DNA of 64,000 bases from Flavobacteriales bacterium UBA3477 (GTDB lineage: Bacteria > Bacteroidota > Bacteroidia > Flavobacteriales > Schleiferiaceae): assembly GCA_002378005.1 (NCBI GenBank), contig DFQY01000036.1:1-64000 (forward strand), in the 5' to 3' direction. The notes under the pieces were generated by a model. That model worked only from the letters and a program-made list of their open reading frames with translations, was not told where the DNA came from and did no database searches. Each line of letters opens with the position of its first letter. The stretch's first letter is position 1. The position numbers and the translations under genes were made by a program. Shown in pieces: positions 52,357-61,163 of this stretch.

Positions 52357-54237
52357 ATGAAAAAACTTTTATTATCCTTAGCCGCCTTGTTCGCTGCAAC
52401 AACTGCATCTGCTCAAGGCCAAAGCACGATTTATTCGTGGGACTTTAACAATGGTATGCCTACAGGTTGGTCTCAAGTGACCAACGCCACTGACGGCGGT
52501 TTTATCGCTGGCTCAGCATCTACGTTGAGCTCTCAGTATTTCACCATTAACAATCCAGGCTCAAACATCTTAGCCACCAATGATGATGGCTGTAATTGCG
52601 ATAAAGCTGACGAATATCTCATTACTAATTCGCTCGATTTGAGCAACTATTCAGTATTGCACGTAACATTCAAGAGCTTCTTCTACGGCGCAACTTACCA
52701 GGGTGCTACTGAAGCTGCTGAATTCTTGTACTCTACCAACGGAGGTTCTTCATGGAATCCTTTGGCAGATATCGTACCTGGAGCAGATTGGACTTCTCAG
52801 TGGATTGATGTAAGTGCTGCTTGTGGTAACAGCAACGTACAGTTTGCCTTCAATTACCATGATGGTGGTGGTTGGTTGTACGGTTTGGGTATTGATGACT
52901 TTGCCATCTTCGCTCCTTACAACTTCGACATGGCTGTTGAATCTTTGGACATGTTCAGCACAGTTGGTCTGAACAACGCTCCTTTTACTCTTGAAGGAAC
53001 CATTAAGAACTACGGTGGTACAACGATCTCTTCATTGGCGTTGAACTACTCGATCAATGGTGGTACTGCAGTAACCGATAACCTTACTGGTTTGTCGATC
53101 GCTCCTTACGGAACGTACAGCTTCTCACACAGCACGAACTGGAACCCAGGTTCTATTGGTAACTATAGTGTTGATATTTGGACATCAGCTTTGAATGGAG
53201 GTAATGACCAAAATAACAGCAACGACACTCTTAGCAATTCGATTGAAGTGGTAACTGCTACTGCAAATCGTGTAGTACTCGCAGAGGAGTTCACTTCTTC
53301 TACCTGTGCTCCTTGTGCGAGCTTCAACCCTGGTTATAAGCAGTTATTAGATGATAACAATGCCAATACCTCTGGAACTCGACTCGTGAGTGTCAAGTAC
53401 CAAATGAACTGGCCTTCACCAGGCAATGATCCTGCGTATAACTCTGAAGGTGCTGCACGTCGCGGATTGTACAATATCAGCGGTGTACCAGATGTAGTAT
53501 ACTCTGGTGCAAATATCCCAACAAGTCAAGATGCAATTGATGCAGTTACGGATATTCCTGCATTAGCAGAGTTGAGCGCTGAGTGGAGTGCGACTGGCAC
53601 TTACATTCAATGTGATGTAACCGCAGAGGCTTTGGCGGATCTTGGCGGTAATGTTTCATTGCACATGGCAATGATTGAAAAAGTAATCTCACATAACGTT
53701 CAAACAAATGGTGAGACTACATTCTACCATGTTTTCCGCAAATTCATGGATGGATCTAACGGTCATGCTATGGGTTCTATGACCGCAGGTAATACCTACA
53801 CACACTACGCGAACTCTACGATCACCGTGAACAGCAACCCAGCTCAAGGATCATTCGATTTCTGGGTAGGTGCAAACAACATGGACATCATTGTATGGTT
53901 GCAAGACATGAGCAATGGCGAAGTATTGCAAGCAGCATATGCTGATTACACAACTTCAAGCGTTGATGAAATGGACAACCTAGCAAAATACATCTCTATC
54001 TACCCTAACCCGGCCAACGAAATCGCTGGCATTGAGATTGAGTTGATGGATCGTTCAGAAGTAACTGTAAACATGGTGAACGCGATGGGTCAAACAGTAC
54101 TTGTAGAAGCTGCTACATTGGATGCAGGCGTTCAGAAATTGAACTTGAACACTGCTGAACTAAGTGCAGGTTTGTACTTCGTGAATGTAAACGTAAACGG
54201 TGTAAGCAAGACCTTGCGCGTGAACGTTGCTCACTAA
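52357..54237 (+). CDS. T9SS type A cargo with Omp28-like thioredoxin domain
   Basis: 626 residues from the ATG at 52357 (MKKLLLSLAALFAATTASA); the open frame upstream runs back over the divergent gene and is not used. Layout: an N-terminal jelly-roll-type domain (about 22-190; TIYSWDFNNGMPTGWSQV, NSNVQFAFNYHD), a CARDB-like domain (about 195-300), an Omp28-related thioredoxin-like domain starting VVLAEEFTSSTCAPCASF (CxxC near 325), and a C-terminal type A sorting domain (ISIYPNPANE ... SAGLYFVNVNVNG). The CAPC pair suggests a redox or metal role outside the cell; the Omp28 family function is unknown. A strong UUCG terminator follows, then a TlpA-like gene. Confidence 0.9.
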   Translation: MKKLLLSLAALFAATTASAQGQSTIYSWDFNNGMPTGWSQVTNATDGGFIAGSASTLSSQYFTINNPGSNILATNDDGCNCDKADEYLITNSLDLSNYSVLHVTFKSFFYGATYQGATEAAEFLYSTNGGSSWNPLADIVPGADWTSQWIDVSAACGNSNVQFAFNYHDGGGWLYGLGIDDFAIFAPYNFDMAVESLDMFSTVGLNNAPFTLEGTIKNYGGTTISSLALNYSINGGTAVTDNLTGLSIAPYGTYSFSHSTNWNPGSIGNYSVDIWTSALNGGNDQNNSNDTLSNSIEVVTATANRVVLAEEFTSSTCAPCASFNPGYKQLLDDNNANTSGTRLVSVKYQMNWPSPGNDPAYNSEGAARRGLYNISGVPDVVYSGANIPTSQDAIDAVTDIPALAELSAEWSATGTYIQCDVTAEALADLGGNVSLHMAMIEKVISHNVQTNGETTFYHVFRKFMDGSNGHAMGSMTAGNTYTHYANSTITVNSNPAQGSFDFWVGANNMDIIVWLQDMSNGEVLQAAYADYTTSSVDEMDNLAKYISIYPNPANEIAGIEIELMDRSEVTVNMVNAMGQTVLVEAATLDAGVQKLNLNTAELSAGLYFVNVNVNGVSKTLRVNVAH

Positions 54238-54257
54238 GCACAGAAAATGTTATTTTT

Positions 54258-54286
54258 ACGGGGGACTTCGGTCCCCCGTTTTTTTT
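54258..54286 (+). terminator. Strong UUCG-loop intrinsic terminator
   Basis: ACGGGGGAC and GTCCCCCGT form a nine-base perfect stem closed by a TTCG tetraloop and followed by eight T. It ends 14 bases before the TlpA-like ATG. Confidence 0.94.
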
Positions 54287-54299
54287 GAATGCACATTAC

Positions 54300-54803
54300 A
54301 TGAAAAACCTACTCACTGCCCTAAGCCTAGTCTTTGCAACTACCGCTCTAGTTGCGCAAGAACTACCAAGCACTACATTGAAGACCCTTGAAGGGAAACA
54401 AGTAGATATCCTAACCCAAATCAACCATGAAGGACCAACGGTTATCAGTTTCTGGGCGACATGGTGTAAGCCATGTATTAAAGAACTCAACGCCTTTATG
54501 GATTACGCCATCGATTTAGAAGATGAGGTAAACATGAAAGTATTGGCTGTGAGTATCGACGATACCCGCAATTCTTCACGTGTTGCGCCTCTAGTACAAG
54601 GGCAAGGATGGGAGTACACCGTACTTCTAGACGAGAACCAAGACTTAAAACGCAACCTAGGTATCGTAAACGTACCTTTTACCCTCGTACTCAATAGTGC
54701 CGGCGAAGTGGTTTGGAAGCACAGCGGTTATTCACCTGGCGACGAAGAGCACTTGGCAGAAGTTGTGGAAGAAGTTGCCGCAGGTAGAACACCAAGCCAT
54801 TAA
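54300..54803 (+). CDS. TlpA-like thiol-disulfide oxidoreductase
   Basis: 167 residues from the ATG at 54300 (MKNLLTALSLVFATTALVAQ), a clear signal peptide; an in-frame TTG five codons earlier falls on the terminator T-run. The thioredoxin fold has FWATWCKPCIKEL (CxxC near residues 58-61), a VLAVSIDDTRNS strand and the cis-Pro segment VNVPFTLVL. It should act in the periplasm as a reductant or resolving partner. It overlaps the DUF6029 gene by one base (TAATG) and leads a group of three exported proteins. Confidence 0.9.
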   Translation: MKNLLTALSLVFATTALVAQELPSTTLKTLEGKQVDILTQINHEGPTVISFWATWCKPCIKELNAFMDYAIDLEDEVNMKVLAVSIDDTRNSSRVAPLVQGQGWEYTVLLDENQDLKRNLGIVNVPFTLVLNSAGEVVWKHSGYSPGDEEHLAEVVEEVAAGRTPSH

Positions 54804-56485
54804 TGATGGGTAACAAATTTCTCGTAGGCGCAATTGTATTAGGCTCACTCTCTTTAAGTGCGCAGGACCAAATCGGCGGTCAACTCCACGGGAACTTCCA
54901 ACTCGACGGCCAATGGTACCTCCGCGATGAGAACATTGACCCCACTGGAGAATTCTATCCAGACGAGCGTTTCTTAGGTCAGGGCTATGCAAATTTCGTC
55001 TATACCGATGGCGATTTTTCTGCCGGGCTTCGCTACGAGAATTACCAAAATGTTATGCTGGGTTTCCCAGAAGGGTACCGCGGTGAGGGAATAACCTACA
55101 GATTTTTAAGATTCAAACAAGATAACCTCGACATCACCGTTGGAAGCTTTTACGAGCAATTCGGGTCGGGGATGGTCTTCCGTTCCTACGAAGAACGTGG
55201 CCTTGGGTATGATAACGCCATGGACGGAGTCCGGATTAAAGCAAATCCAGCCAAAGGGGTATACCTAAAAGGAGTCTTGGGTCGCCAGCGCTTCTACTTT
55301 GAAAAAAGCCCCGGAGTCGTTCGCGGTTTCGATACCGAAATCAATTTGACCGAGCGCTCACAAAAATTGGCCGATAAAAATATTACCTGGACCCTAGGCG
55401 GATCTTTCATGAGCAAATACCAGCGTGGCAATGACCCATTCTTGGTACTGCCCGAAAATGTAGCTACCGGTGGTTTCCGCACCCAACTCATCAAAGGGGC
55501 GTGGGCATTTGATGCAGAGTGGGCATACAAAGCCAATGACCCCAGTGCAGATAATGGTTATATCTACAAGGACGGCAATGGGTGCATCACCCATTTGAGC
55601 TACAGCAAAAATGGACTAGGCCTCATCCTAGGTGCCAAGCGCATCGACAACATGAGCTTCCGCAGCGACCGCAACGGAACCACCATAGATATGCTAATCA
55701 ACTACTTGAGCCCTACGGCCCAAGTTCATACCTACGCTCTACCCGCCCTCTACCAGTATGCCACCCAAATCAACGGAGAAGAAGGCATACAATTAGAAGC
55801 CAATTACCGCTTCAAGCGCGGCTCCAAAATAGGCGGTAAATACGGTACCTTGCTCAGCGTAAATTACAGCCTCGCACAAAGCATCAACAAAGATTACATC
55901 GACCCCACCCAGGATACCCTTCGCACCCTACAAGGCTACTATAGCGATCCTGCAATACGCGGTGAAATTCCCTATTTCCATGACTTCAACGTGAAAGTCA
56001 GCAAGAAAGTCAATAAGGATTTTAAATACACTGCTACCTACCTCAACCTCTTCTACAACCGCAGTGTCCTTGAAGACGGATTGGGCGATGAGGCCATCCT
56101 TTCAAATTTCGACAACCAGAAACTTCTGGACGCCAATATTTTTATTTTCGAAGGCCTCTACAAGATCAGGTCTCGCCACTACCTCCGCAATGAATTGCAA
56201 TGGCTCAATACTCAAGACGATCGTGGAAGTATGGCCATGGCTTTGTTAGAATATAGCATCGCGCCGCACTGGTTCTTTAGCGTTCAAGACATCTACAATT
56301 ATGGGAACCCAGATCCGGAGCAACGCCTTCACTACCCACTAGCCTCTGTGGTCTACACAGAAGGCACGAGCAGGTTCCAACTCTCATACGGACGTCAGCA
56401 GCGTGGTATCTTCTGTGTAGGAGGTGTGTGTCGCGTGGTTCCGCCATCGAACGGTATTAGTTTCTCCCTCACTACAAGCTTCTAG
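54803..56485 (+). CDS. DUF6029-like outer-membrane beta-barrel protein
   Basis: 560 residues with the signal peptide MMGNKFLVGAIVLGSLSLSA. The mature protein alternates short strands with polar turns and ends in an aromatic strand (GISFSLTTSF), as in outer-membrane barrels. Segments such as QLHGNFQLDGQWYL, RFKQDNLDITVGSFYEQFGSGMVFRSYEER (a conserved core, split here by one Gly) and GVRIKANP suit the DUF6029 family of Bacteroidetes. No ligand or transport role is known. It is translationally coupled to the TlpA-like gene and followed after two bases by an Omp28-like lipoprotein, so the three probably work in one envelope process. Confidence 0.8.
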   Translation: MMGNKFLVGAIVLGSLSLSAQDQIGGQLHGNFQLDGQWYLRDENIDPTGEFYPDERFLGQGYANFVYTDGDFSAGLRYENYQNVMLGFPEGYRGEGITYRFLRFKQDNLDITVGSFYEQFGSGMVFRSYEERGLGYDNAMDGVRIKANPAKGVYLKGVLGRQRFYFEKSPGVVRGFDTEINLTERSQKLADKNITWTLGGSFMSKYQRGNDPFLVLPENVATGGFRTQLIKGAWAFDAEWAYKANDPSADNGYIYKDGNGCITHLSYSKNGLGLILGAKRIDNMSFRSDRNGTTIDMLINYLSPTAQVHTYALPALYQYATQINGEEGIQLEANYRFKRGSKIGGKYGTLLSVNYSLAQSINKDYIDPTQDTLRTLQGYYSDPAIRGEIPYFHDFNVKVSKKVNKDFKYTATYLNLFYNRSVLEDGLGDEAILSNFDNQKLLDANIFIFEGLYKIRSRHYLRNELQWLNTQDDRGSMAMALLEYSIAPHWFFSVQDIYNYGNPDPEQRLHYPLASVVYTEGTSRFQLSYGRQQRGIFCVGGVCRVVPPSNGISFSLTTSF

Positions 56486-56487
56486 TC

Positions 56488-57321
56488 ATGAGAAAACTCT
56501 TCGCATTTTCTGCCTTACTCTCTCTGCTGTTCCTCACACCGCAATGTGATGTTGTGGACCAACCATTCAAAGGCGGCACTATTGATACTACAAGCTCAGA
56601 GCAGCGCCGCAATGTGCTTATCGAGGACTTTACGGGACATCGCTGTAAGAACTGCCCCAAGGCTTCGAAGGAAATCGCCAATCTTGTGGACGCCTTTGGA
56701 GACGATCGCATCATTGGGTTAGCCATTCACGCAGGTCCAGGAAACTTTACCGGCACCAATACCGACTATCCTACAGATTTCACTACCCAGGAAGGTAAGG
56801 CAGTCCAAAATTTCTTTGGAACCAATTTTCTACCGGTGGGAATGGTAAACAGAGAGAATTGGACCGCATCAGGAAATGGCCACTGGTCGAACTACGCGAA
56901 CTGGCCCACCTTAAGTGCCGAAGCCATGGACAGCACCTTGCGCATCGCCCTTGATGCCTCTGCCTCCATTACCTCAGGCCAACTCAACGTAAACGCCCAA
57001 GGATTTCCGCAAACGAGCATTCTCCATGATTTAAAAATTGTGGTAATGGCAAAGGAAAGTAACATCGTTAGTCCCCAGCTTATGCCGGACGATACTCGCG
57101 ATCCAGATTACGTGCACATGAATGTGCTACGCGATTATGTGACCGATACTTGGGGCACCCTCTTCGGCACTAGTCCTATGGTTCCTGGAGATACCCTAAG
57201 CGGCTCTTATTCCTTAGCTTGGAATTCGGATTGGGTCCAAAGCAATGCTGCGGTTGTGGTCTATGTTTTCAACCCGGACAATTACCGCATCCTTCAGGTT
57301 ATCGAAGTCCCAGTGGACTAA
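56488..57321 (+). CDS. Omp28-related lipoprotein
   Basis: 277 residues. The signal MRKLFAFSALLSLLFLTPQC ends in a likely lipidated Cys at position 20, though TPQC is a weak lipobox. The Omp28-like thioredoxin domain begins RNVLIEDFTGHRCKNCPKA (CxxC near 54-57), then IIGLAIHAGPGNF, and later strands resemble the Omp28 C-terminal part (VVMAKESNIV, VVVYVFNPDNYRILQVIEV). Its role is unknown; the CKNC pair and the TlpA-like neighbour suggest thiol chemistry at the outer membrane. Its end overlaps the convergent queG by four bases. Confidence 0.88.
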   Translation: MRKLFAFSALLSLLFLTPQCDVVDQPFKGGTIDTTSSEQRRNVLIEDFTGHRCKNCPKASKEIANLVDAFGDDRIIGLAIHAGPGNFTGTNTDYPTDFTTQEGKAVQNFFGTNFLPVGMVNRENWTASGNGHWSNYANWPTLSAEAMDSTLRIALDASASITSGQLNVNAQGFPQTSILHDLKIVVMAKESNIVSPQLMPDDTRDPDYVHMNVLRDYVTDTWGTLFGTSPMVPGDTLSGSYSLAWNSDWVQSNAAVVVYVFNPDNYRILQVIEVPVD

Positions 57322-58241
57322 TCCTTTTTAGAAAAACTTAGATTTCTCTTGAAGCCTTCGTAGCCAGTTCTACATATGGCCGAACCCTGCATAATTTCCT
57401 CCCAGAGCTCGTGGGTAATTTCTTCCCACTCCTGCCAACCGTGTTTGCCTATTGGCTCACGCATGTTGAAATCCGGCTCCTGGTGTGGCGAGGAGAATCG
57501 GTTCCACGGACAAACGTCTTGGCAGATATCACAGCCGTACACCCACTGCTCCATCTTATCCTGAAACTCTGTAGGCAAGGCTTTTTTATACTCAATGGTC
57601 AGATAGCTGATGCACTTGTTACTATCGACTACAGTCGGCGATACAATTGCATCCGTTGGACATGCATCCATACATGCGGTGCAACTGCCACAGTGGTCTG
57701 TACTAGGTCCATCTGGGTCCAATTCTAAATCGACAATCAGCTCCCCAATAAAATAGAAACTCCCAGCCTTCTTACTCAACAACAAACTATGCTTGCCTAT
57801 CCAGCCCAAGCCACTCCTTCTGGCCCACGCCCGATCCATAACGGGAGCACTGTCCACAAAACCCCGCCCATGCACTTGGCCTATTTCTTCGTGAATACCG
57901 GCCAGCATTCGCTTCAGCTTCCCGCGAATCACCTTGTGGTAATCACGTCCGTACGCATATTTAGAAATCTTTGGAGCGTCCTCCACTTGGCCTTCCTCCG
58001 GGAAATAATTCAAGAGTACACTGATCACAGATTTCGCTCCCGGTACCAATTTCCTCGGGTCCAATCGCTCATCAAAGTGATTCTCCATCCAAGTCATCTC
58101 GCCATGGTATCCATGCTTAAGCCATTGCTCCAGCCCGGTAGCTTCTTCCTCTAAAAATCCTGCTTCAGAAATACCGCAAGCCATGAAGCCCTGCTCCTTT
58201 GCAAGTCGCTTGACAATAGCTGTGGCTCGCGAACGATCCAT
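57318..58241 (-). CDS. queG: Epoxyqueuosine reductase
   Basis: 307 residues. QueG reduces epoxyqueuosine to queuosine in tRNA using cobalamin and two [4Fe-4S] clusters. The cluster motifs are CGSCTACMDACP and CDICQDVCPWN; the N-terminal FMACGISEAGFLEEEA and GWIGKHSLLLSKKAGS belong to the cobalamin-binding part. It is shorter than E. coli QueG (about 380) because it lacks the C-terminal HEAT-like extension, as in other Bacteroidetes. queD at 21.9 kb is the other queuosine gene in view. It lies three bases after ruvB. Confidence 0.94.
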   Translation of the reverse strand: MDRSRATAIVKRLAKEQGFMACGISEAGFLEEEATGLEQWLKHGYHGEMTWMENHFDERLDPRKLVPGAKSVISVLLNYFPEEGQVEDAPKISKYAYGRDYHKVIRGKLKRMLAGIHEEIGQVHGRGFVDSAPVMDRAWARRSGLGWIGKHSLLLSKKAGSFYFIGELIVDLELDPDGPSTDHCGSCTACMDACPTDAIVSPTVVDSNKCISYLTIEYKKALPTEFQDKMEQWVYGCDICQDVCPWNRFSSPHQEPDFNMREPIGKHGWQEWEEITHELWEEIMQGSAICRTGYEGFKRNLSFSKKD

Positions 58242-58244
58242 CGT

Positions 58245-59273
58245 TTAGAACAAGGATCCCGTTGACCCCTTGCCTTTGCTGTTCTTTCCAAGGTGATGGT
58301 AGGCCTTCTCTGTGACCATACGTCCACGTGGGGTGCGCATGATGAAACCTTCCTTGATCAGGTACGGCTCATAGACTTCCTCAATAGTCTCGGCCTGTTC
58401 ACCGATGGCCGTGCTAAGGGTATTCAAACCCACCGGACCGCCGGCAAAGTTGTCGATCAATACATGAAGAATTTTGTTGTCCATTTCGTCCAAACCGCTA
58501 CTGTCCACATTCAAGGCATTGAGGCCAAACTCCGCAATCTCCATATCAATGGTACCATTTCCCTTGACCATTGCAAAGTCACGCACGCGACGCAACAGAG
58601 CATTGGCAATACGCGGAGTACCGCGTGAACGACCGGCGATTCTGATACAAGCTTCATAATCCGCAGGGACATCCAAAATCTCCGCTGAGCGATCTACAAT
58701 AGTGCTCAACAGCTCCACATCGTAATACTCCAATCTCGCATTGATTCCAAATCGCGCGCGCAGCGGAGCGGTAAGCAACCCCGAGCGCGTGGTAGCACCG
58801 ATCAGAGTAAACGGATTCAGGCCTATTTGTACGCTGCGCGCACTCGGTCCCGAATCAATCATGATATCAATTTTGAAATCCTCCATCGCACTATAGAGGT
58901 ACTCCTCTATGACTGGCGACAATCTGTGGATCTCATCAATGAACAAAACATCATTAGGCTGCAGGCCGGTTAATAGCCCCGCTAGGTCGCTAGGTTTGTC
59001 CAATACAGGTCCTGACGTCACCTTGATGCCTACGCCCAACTCATTTGCGAGGATATGAGATAAAGTGGTTTTCCCCAATCCGGGAGGGCCGTGAAGCAAC
59101 ACATGGTCCATGGCTTCATCGCGCATCTTAGCTGCCTCGACAAAAATCTTGAGGTTCTCCAATACCGCAGCCTGCCCCGTGAAGTCGTCAAAACTTAAGG
59201 GACGCAGTTTGCGCTCTATTTCGCGCTCGGTGTTTGAAAGATGTGATCCTGTCGGATCGAGATGCTCGTTCAT
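58245..59273 (-). CDS. ruvB: Holliday junction branch migration helicase RuvB
   Basis: 342 residues from the ATG at 59273 (MNEHLDPTGSHL). Walker A is GPPGLGKTTLS (about 60-70), Walker B LFIDEIHRL, sensor 1 GATTRSGLLTAPLRARFG and the winged-helix C-terminus (GPVGLNTLSTAIGEQ, GFIMRTPRGRM). It forms the ATP-driven motor with RuvA (50.9 kb). The gene follows the oxidase subunit I terminator and precedes queG by three bases. Confidence 0.97.
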   Translation of the reverse strand: MNEHLDPTGSHLSNTEREIERKLRPLSFDDFTGQAAVLENLKIFVEAAKMRDEAMDHVLLHGPPGLGKTTLSHILANELGVGIKVTSGPVLDKPSDLAGLLTGLQPNDVLFIDEIHRLSPVIEEYLYSAMEDFKIDIMIDSGPSARSVQIGLNPFTLIGATTRSGLLTAPLRARFGINARLEYYDVELLSTIVDRSAEILDVPADYEACIRIAGRSRGTPRIANALLRRVRDFAMVKGNGTIDMEIAEFGLNALNVDSSGLDEMDNKILHVLIDNFAGGPVGLNTLSTAIGEQAETIEEVYEPYLIKEGFIMRTPRGRMVTEKAYHHLGKNSKGKGSTGSLF

Positions 59274-59291
59274 AGTACTACAAAATAGCAT

Positions 59292-59321
59292 AAAAAATCC
59301 CCTTGCCGAGCGACAAGGGGA
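59292..59321 (-). terminator. Intrinsic terminator after oxidase subunit I
   Basis: On the minus strand TCCCCTTG and CAAGGGGA form an eight-base stem with an eight-base loop that can pair further, followed by six T. It separates the oxidase unit (stop at 59345) from ruvB (start at 59273). Confidence 0.9.
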
Positions 59322-59344
59322 CTTGAGTTTTACAAAGCTTTTCC

Positions 59345-61150
59345 TTAGTGGCCACTTTCCTCGCCTTCTGCGAGCGGCACGTTTTGAGGAATGAAATCTT
59401 CTTCTGCACCCGGCTTAGAGTAGTCGTATGCCCAACGGTATACCACCGGGATTTCTCCTGGCCAGTTTCCGTGCAAGTGCTCTACTGGAGTAGTCCACTC
59501 CAATGAGTTTGCCTTCCATGGATTCTGAGGTGCCTTAGGACCTCTCCAAATGCTGTAGAAGAAGTTGAAGATGAAGATCAACTGAGCAATACCACCGATG
59601 ATCGCGAAGTATGTGATCAATACGTTGATATCTGCTAGGTTATCAAACATCGGGAATGCAGTGTTGCTGTAGTAACGACGTGGGAGACCTGCCATACCCA
59701 AGAAGTGCATCGGGAAAAATACACCATAAGCGGTAATGAACGTCAACCAGAAGTGTGCATAACCCATCGACTTGTTCATCATACGGCCATACATCTTAGG
59801 GAACCAGTGGTAAACCCCTGCGAACATACCGAAGATCGCACTAAGACCCATTACGATGTGGAAGTGAGCCACAACGAAGTAGGTATCGTGAACGTTGATA
59901 TCAAGAGCGCTATCCCCTAGGATTACCCCAGTCAGACCACCAGTAATGAACGTACTTACCAAACCAATAGAGAACATCATCGCTGGCGTGTACTGGATAT
60001 TACCTTTCCAAAGGGTGGTAATGTAGTTAAAGGCCTTTACCGCTGAAGGAATGGCAATCAACAAAGTGGTGAAGGTAAATACAGATCCTAGGAACGGGTT
60101 CATGCCCGTTATGAACATGTGATGACCCCAAACGATGAAGCTCAAGAAAGCAATAGCCAAGATGGAACCTACCATCGCACGGTAACCGAAGATCGGTTTA
60201 CGAGAATTGGTTGCAATAACTTCTGATGAAATACCCAATGCAGGTAAAAGAATAATATATACCTCAGGGTGACCAAGGAACCAGAACAAGTGCTGGTACA
60301 ATACCGGTGAACCACCACTGTAGCTCAATACCTCACCGCCCATGAAGATATCACTCAAGTAGAATGAGGTACCCAACAATCGGTCGAACATCAATAGCAA
60401 AGCTGCGCTCAACAATACTGGGAACGAAAGCACACCAAGTACTGCTGTTACAAAGAATGCCCAAATAGTCAAAGGAAGACGAGTCATACTCATTCCTTTG
60501 GTACGCATATTCAATACGGTTACGATGTAGTTCAAAGAACCCAATAGTGAACCTACGATGAACAAAGTCATAGAAATCAGCCATAGCGTCATACCTGCAC
60601 CAGAACCTGGCATAGCCTGTGGCAATGCAGATAGAGGTGGGTAAACCGTCCAACCTGCTGAAGCAGGACCTGATTCCACGAATAATGAGACAACCATTAC
60701 TACGGAACTCATTGCGAAGAACCAATAAGACAAGGCATTCAAAAAGCCAGAAGCCATATCTCGTGCACCAATCTGCAATGGAATCAATAAGTTCGAGAAG
60801 GTACCTGAAAGACCTGCGGTCAATACAAAGAAGACCATGATCGTACCGTGGATAGTCACTAGGGCAAGGTACATATCTGGGCTCATGACACCGTCAGGTG
60901 CCCATTTACCCAAGAATAATTCGAGGATTGGGAAGCTTTGCTCTGGATATGCCAATTCCAAACGGAAGAGCATAGACATCATCACACCGATGATTCCCAT
61001 GAACATACCGGTTACCAAGAATTGCTTACCAATCATTTTGTGATCCATCGTAAAGATGTACTTCGTGAAGAAGTTCTCTTCGTGATGGTGCTCCATCAAG
61101 TGATCTTGAAAGTGAGGGTTTTCTGTCGATTTCGTTGACATAGTACTCAT
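59345..61150 (-). CDS. ctaD: Cytochrome c oxidase subunit I
   Basis: 601 residues with twelve main helices. Haem and copper ligands are clear: the His in VTIHGTIMVF for low-spin haem a, FWFLGHPEVYIILLP with the CuB His and cross-linked Tyr, IVWGHHMFITG with two CuB His, and VHDTYFVVAHFHIVMG with the haem a3 and haem a His. The YIILLP and GHHMF forms mark a type A haem-copper oxidase. A second ATG three codons in is an alternative start. It lies 13 bases after subunit II and ends the alternative complex III/oxidase message. Confidence 0.97.
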   Translation of the reverse strand: MSTMSTKSTENPHFQDHLMEHHHEENFFTKYIFTMDHKMIGKQFLVTGMFMGIIGVMMSMLFRLELAYPEQSFPILELFLGKWAPDGVMSPDMYLALVTIHGTIMVFFVLTAGLSGTFSNLLIPLQIGARDMASGFLNALSYWFFAMSSVVMVVSLFVESGPASAGWTVYPPLSALPQAMPGSGAGMTLWLISMTLFIVGSLLGSLNYIVTVLNMRTKGMSMTRLPLTIWAFFVTAVLGVLSFPVLLSAALLLMFDRLLGTSFYLSDIFMGGEVLSYSGGSPVLYQHLFWFLGHPEVYIILLPALGISSEVIATNSRKPIFGYRAMVGSILAIAFLSFIVWGHHMFITGMNPFLGSVFTFTTLLIAIPSAVKAFNYITTLWKGNIQYTPAMMFSIGLVSTFITGGLTGVILGDSALDINVHDTYFVVAHFHIVMGLSAIFGMFAGVYHWFPKMYGRMMNKSMGYAHFWLTFITAYGVFFPMHFLGMAGLPRRYYSNTAFPMFDNLADINVLITYFAIIGGIAQLIFIFNFFYSIWRGPKAPQNPWKANSLEWTTPVEHLHGNWPGEIPVVYRWAYDYSKPGAEEDFIPQNVPLAEGEESGH

Positions 61151-61163
61151 TGTTAGGTCTTAA

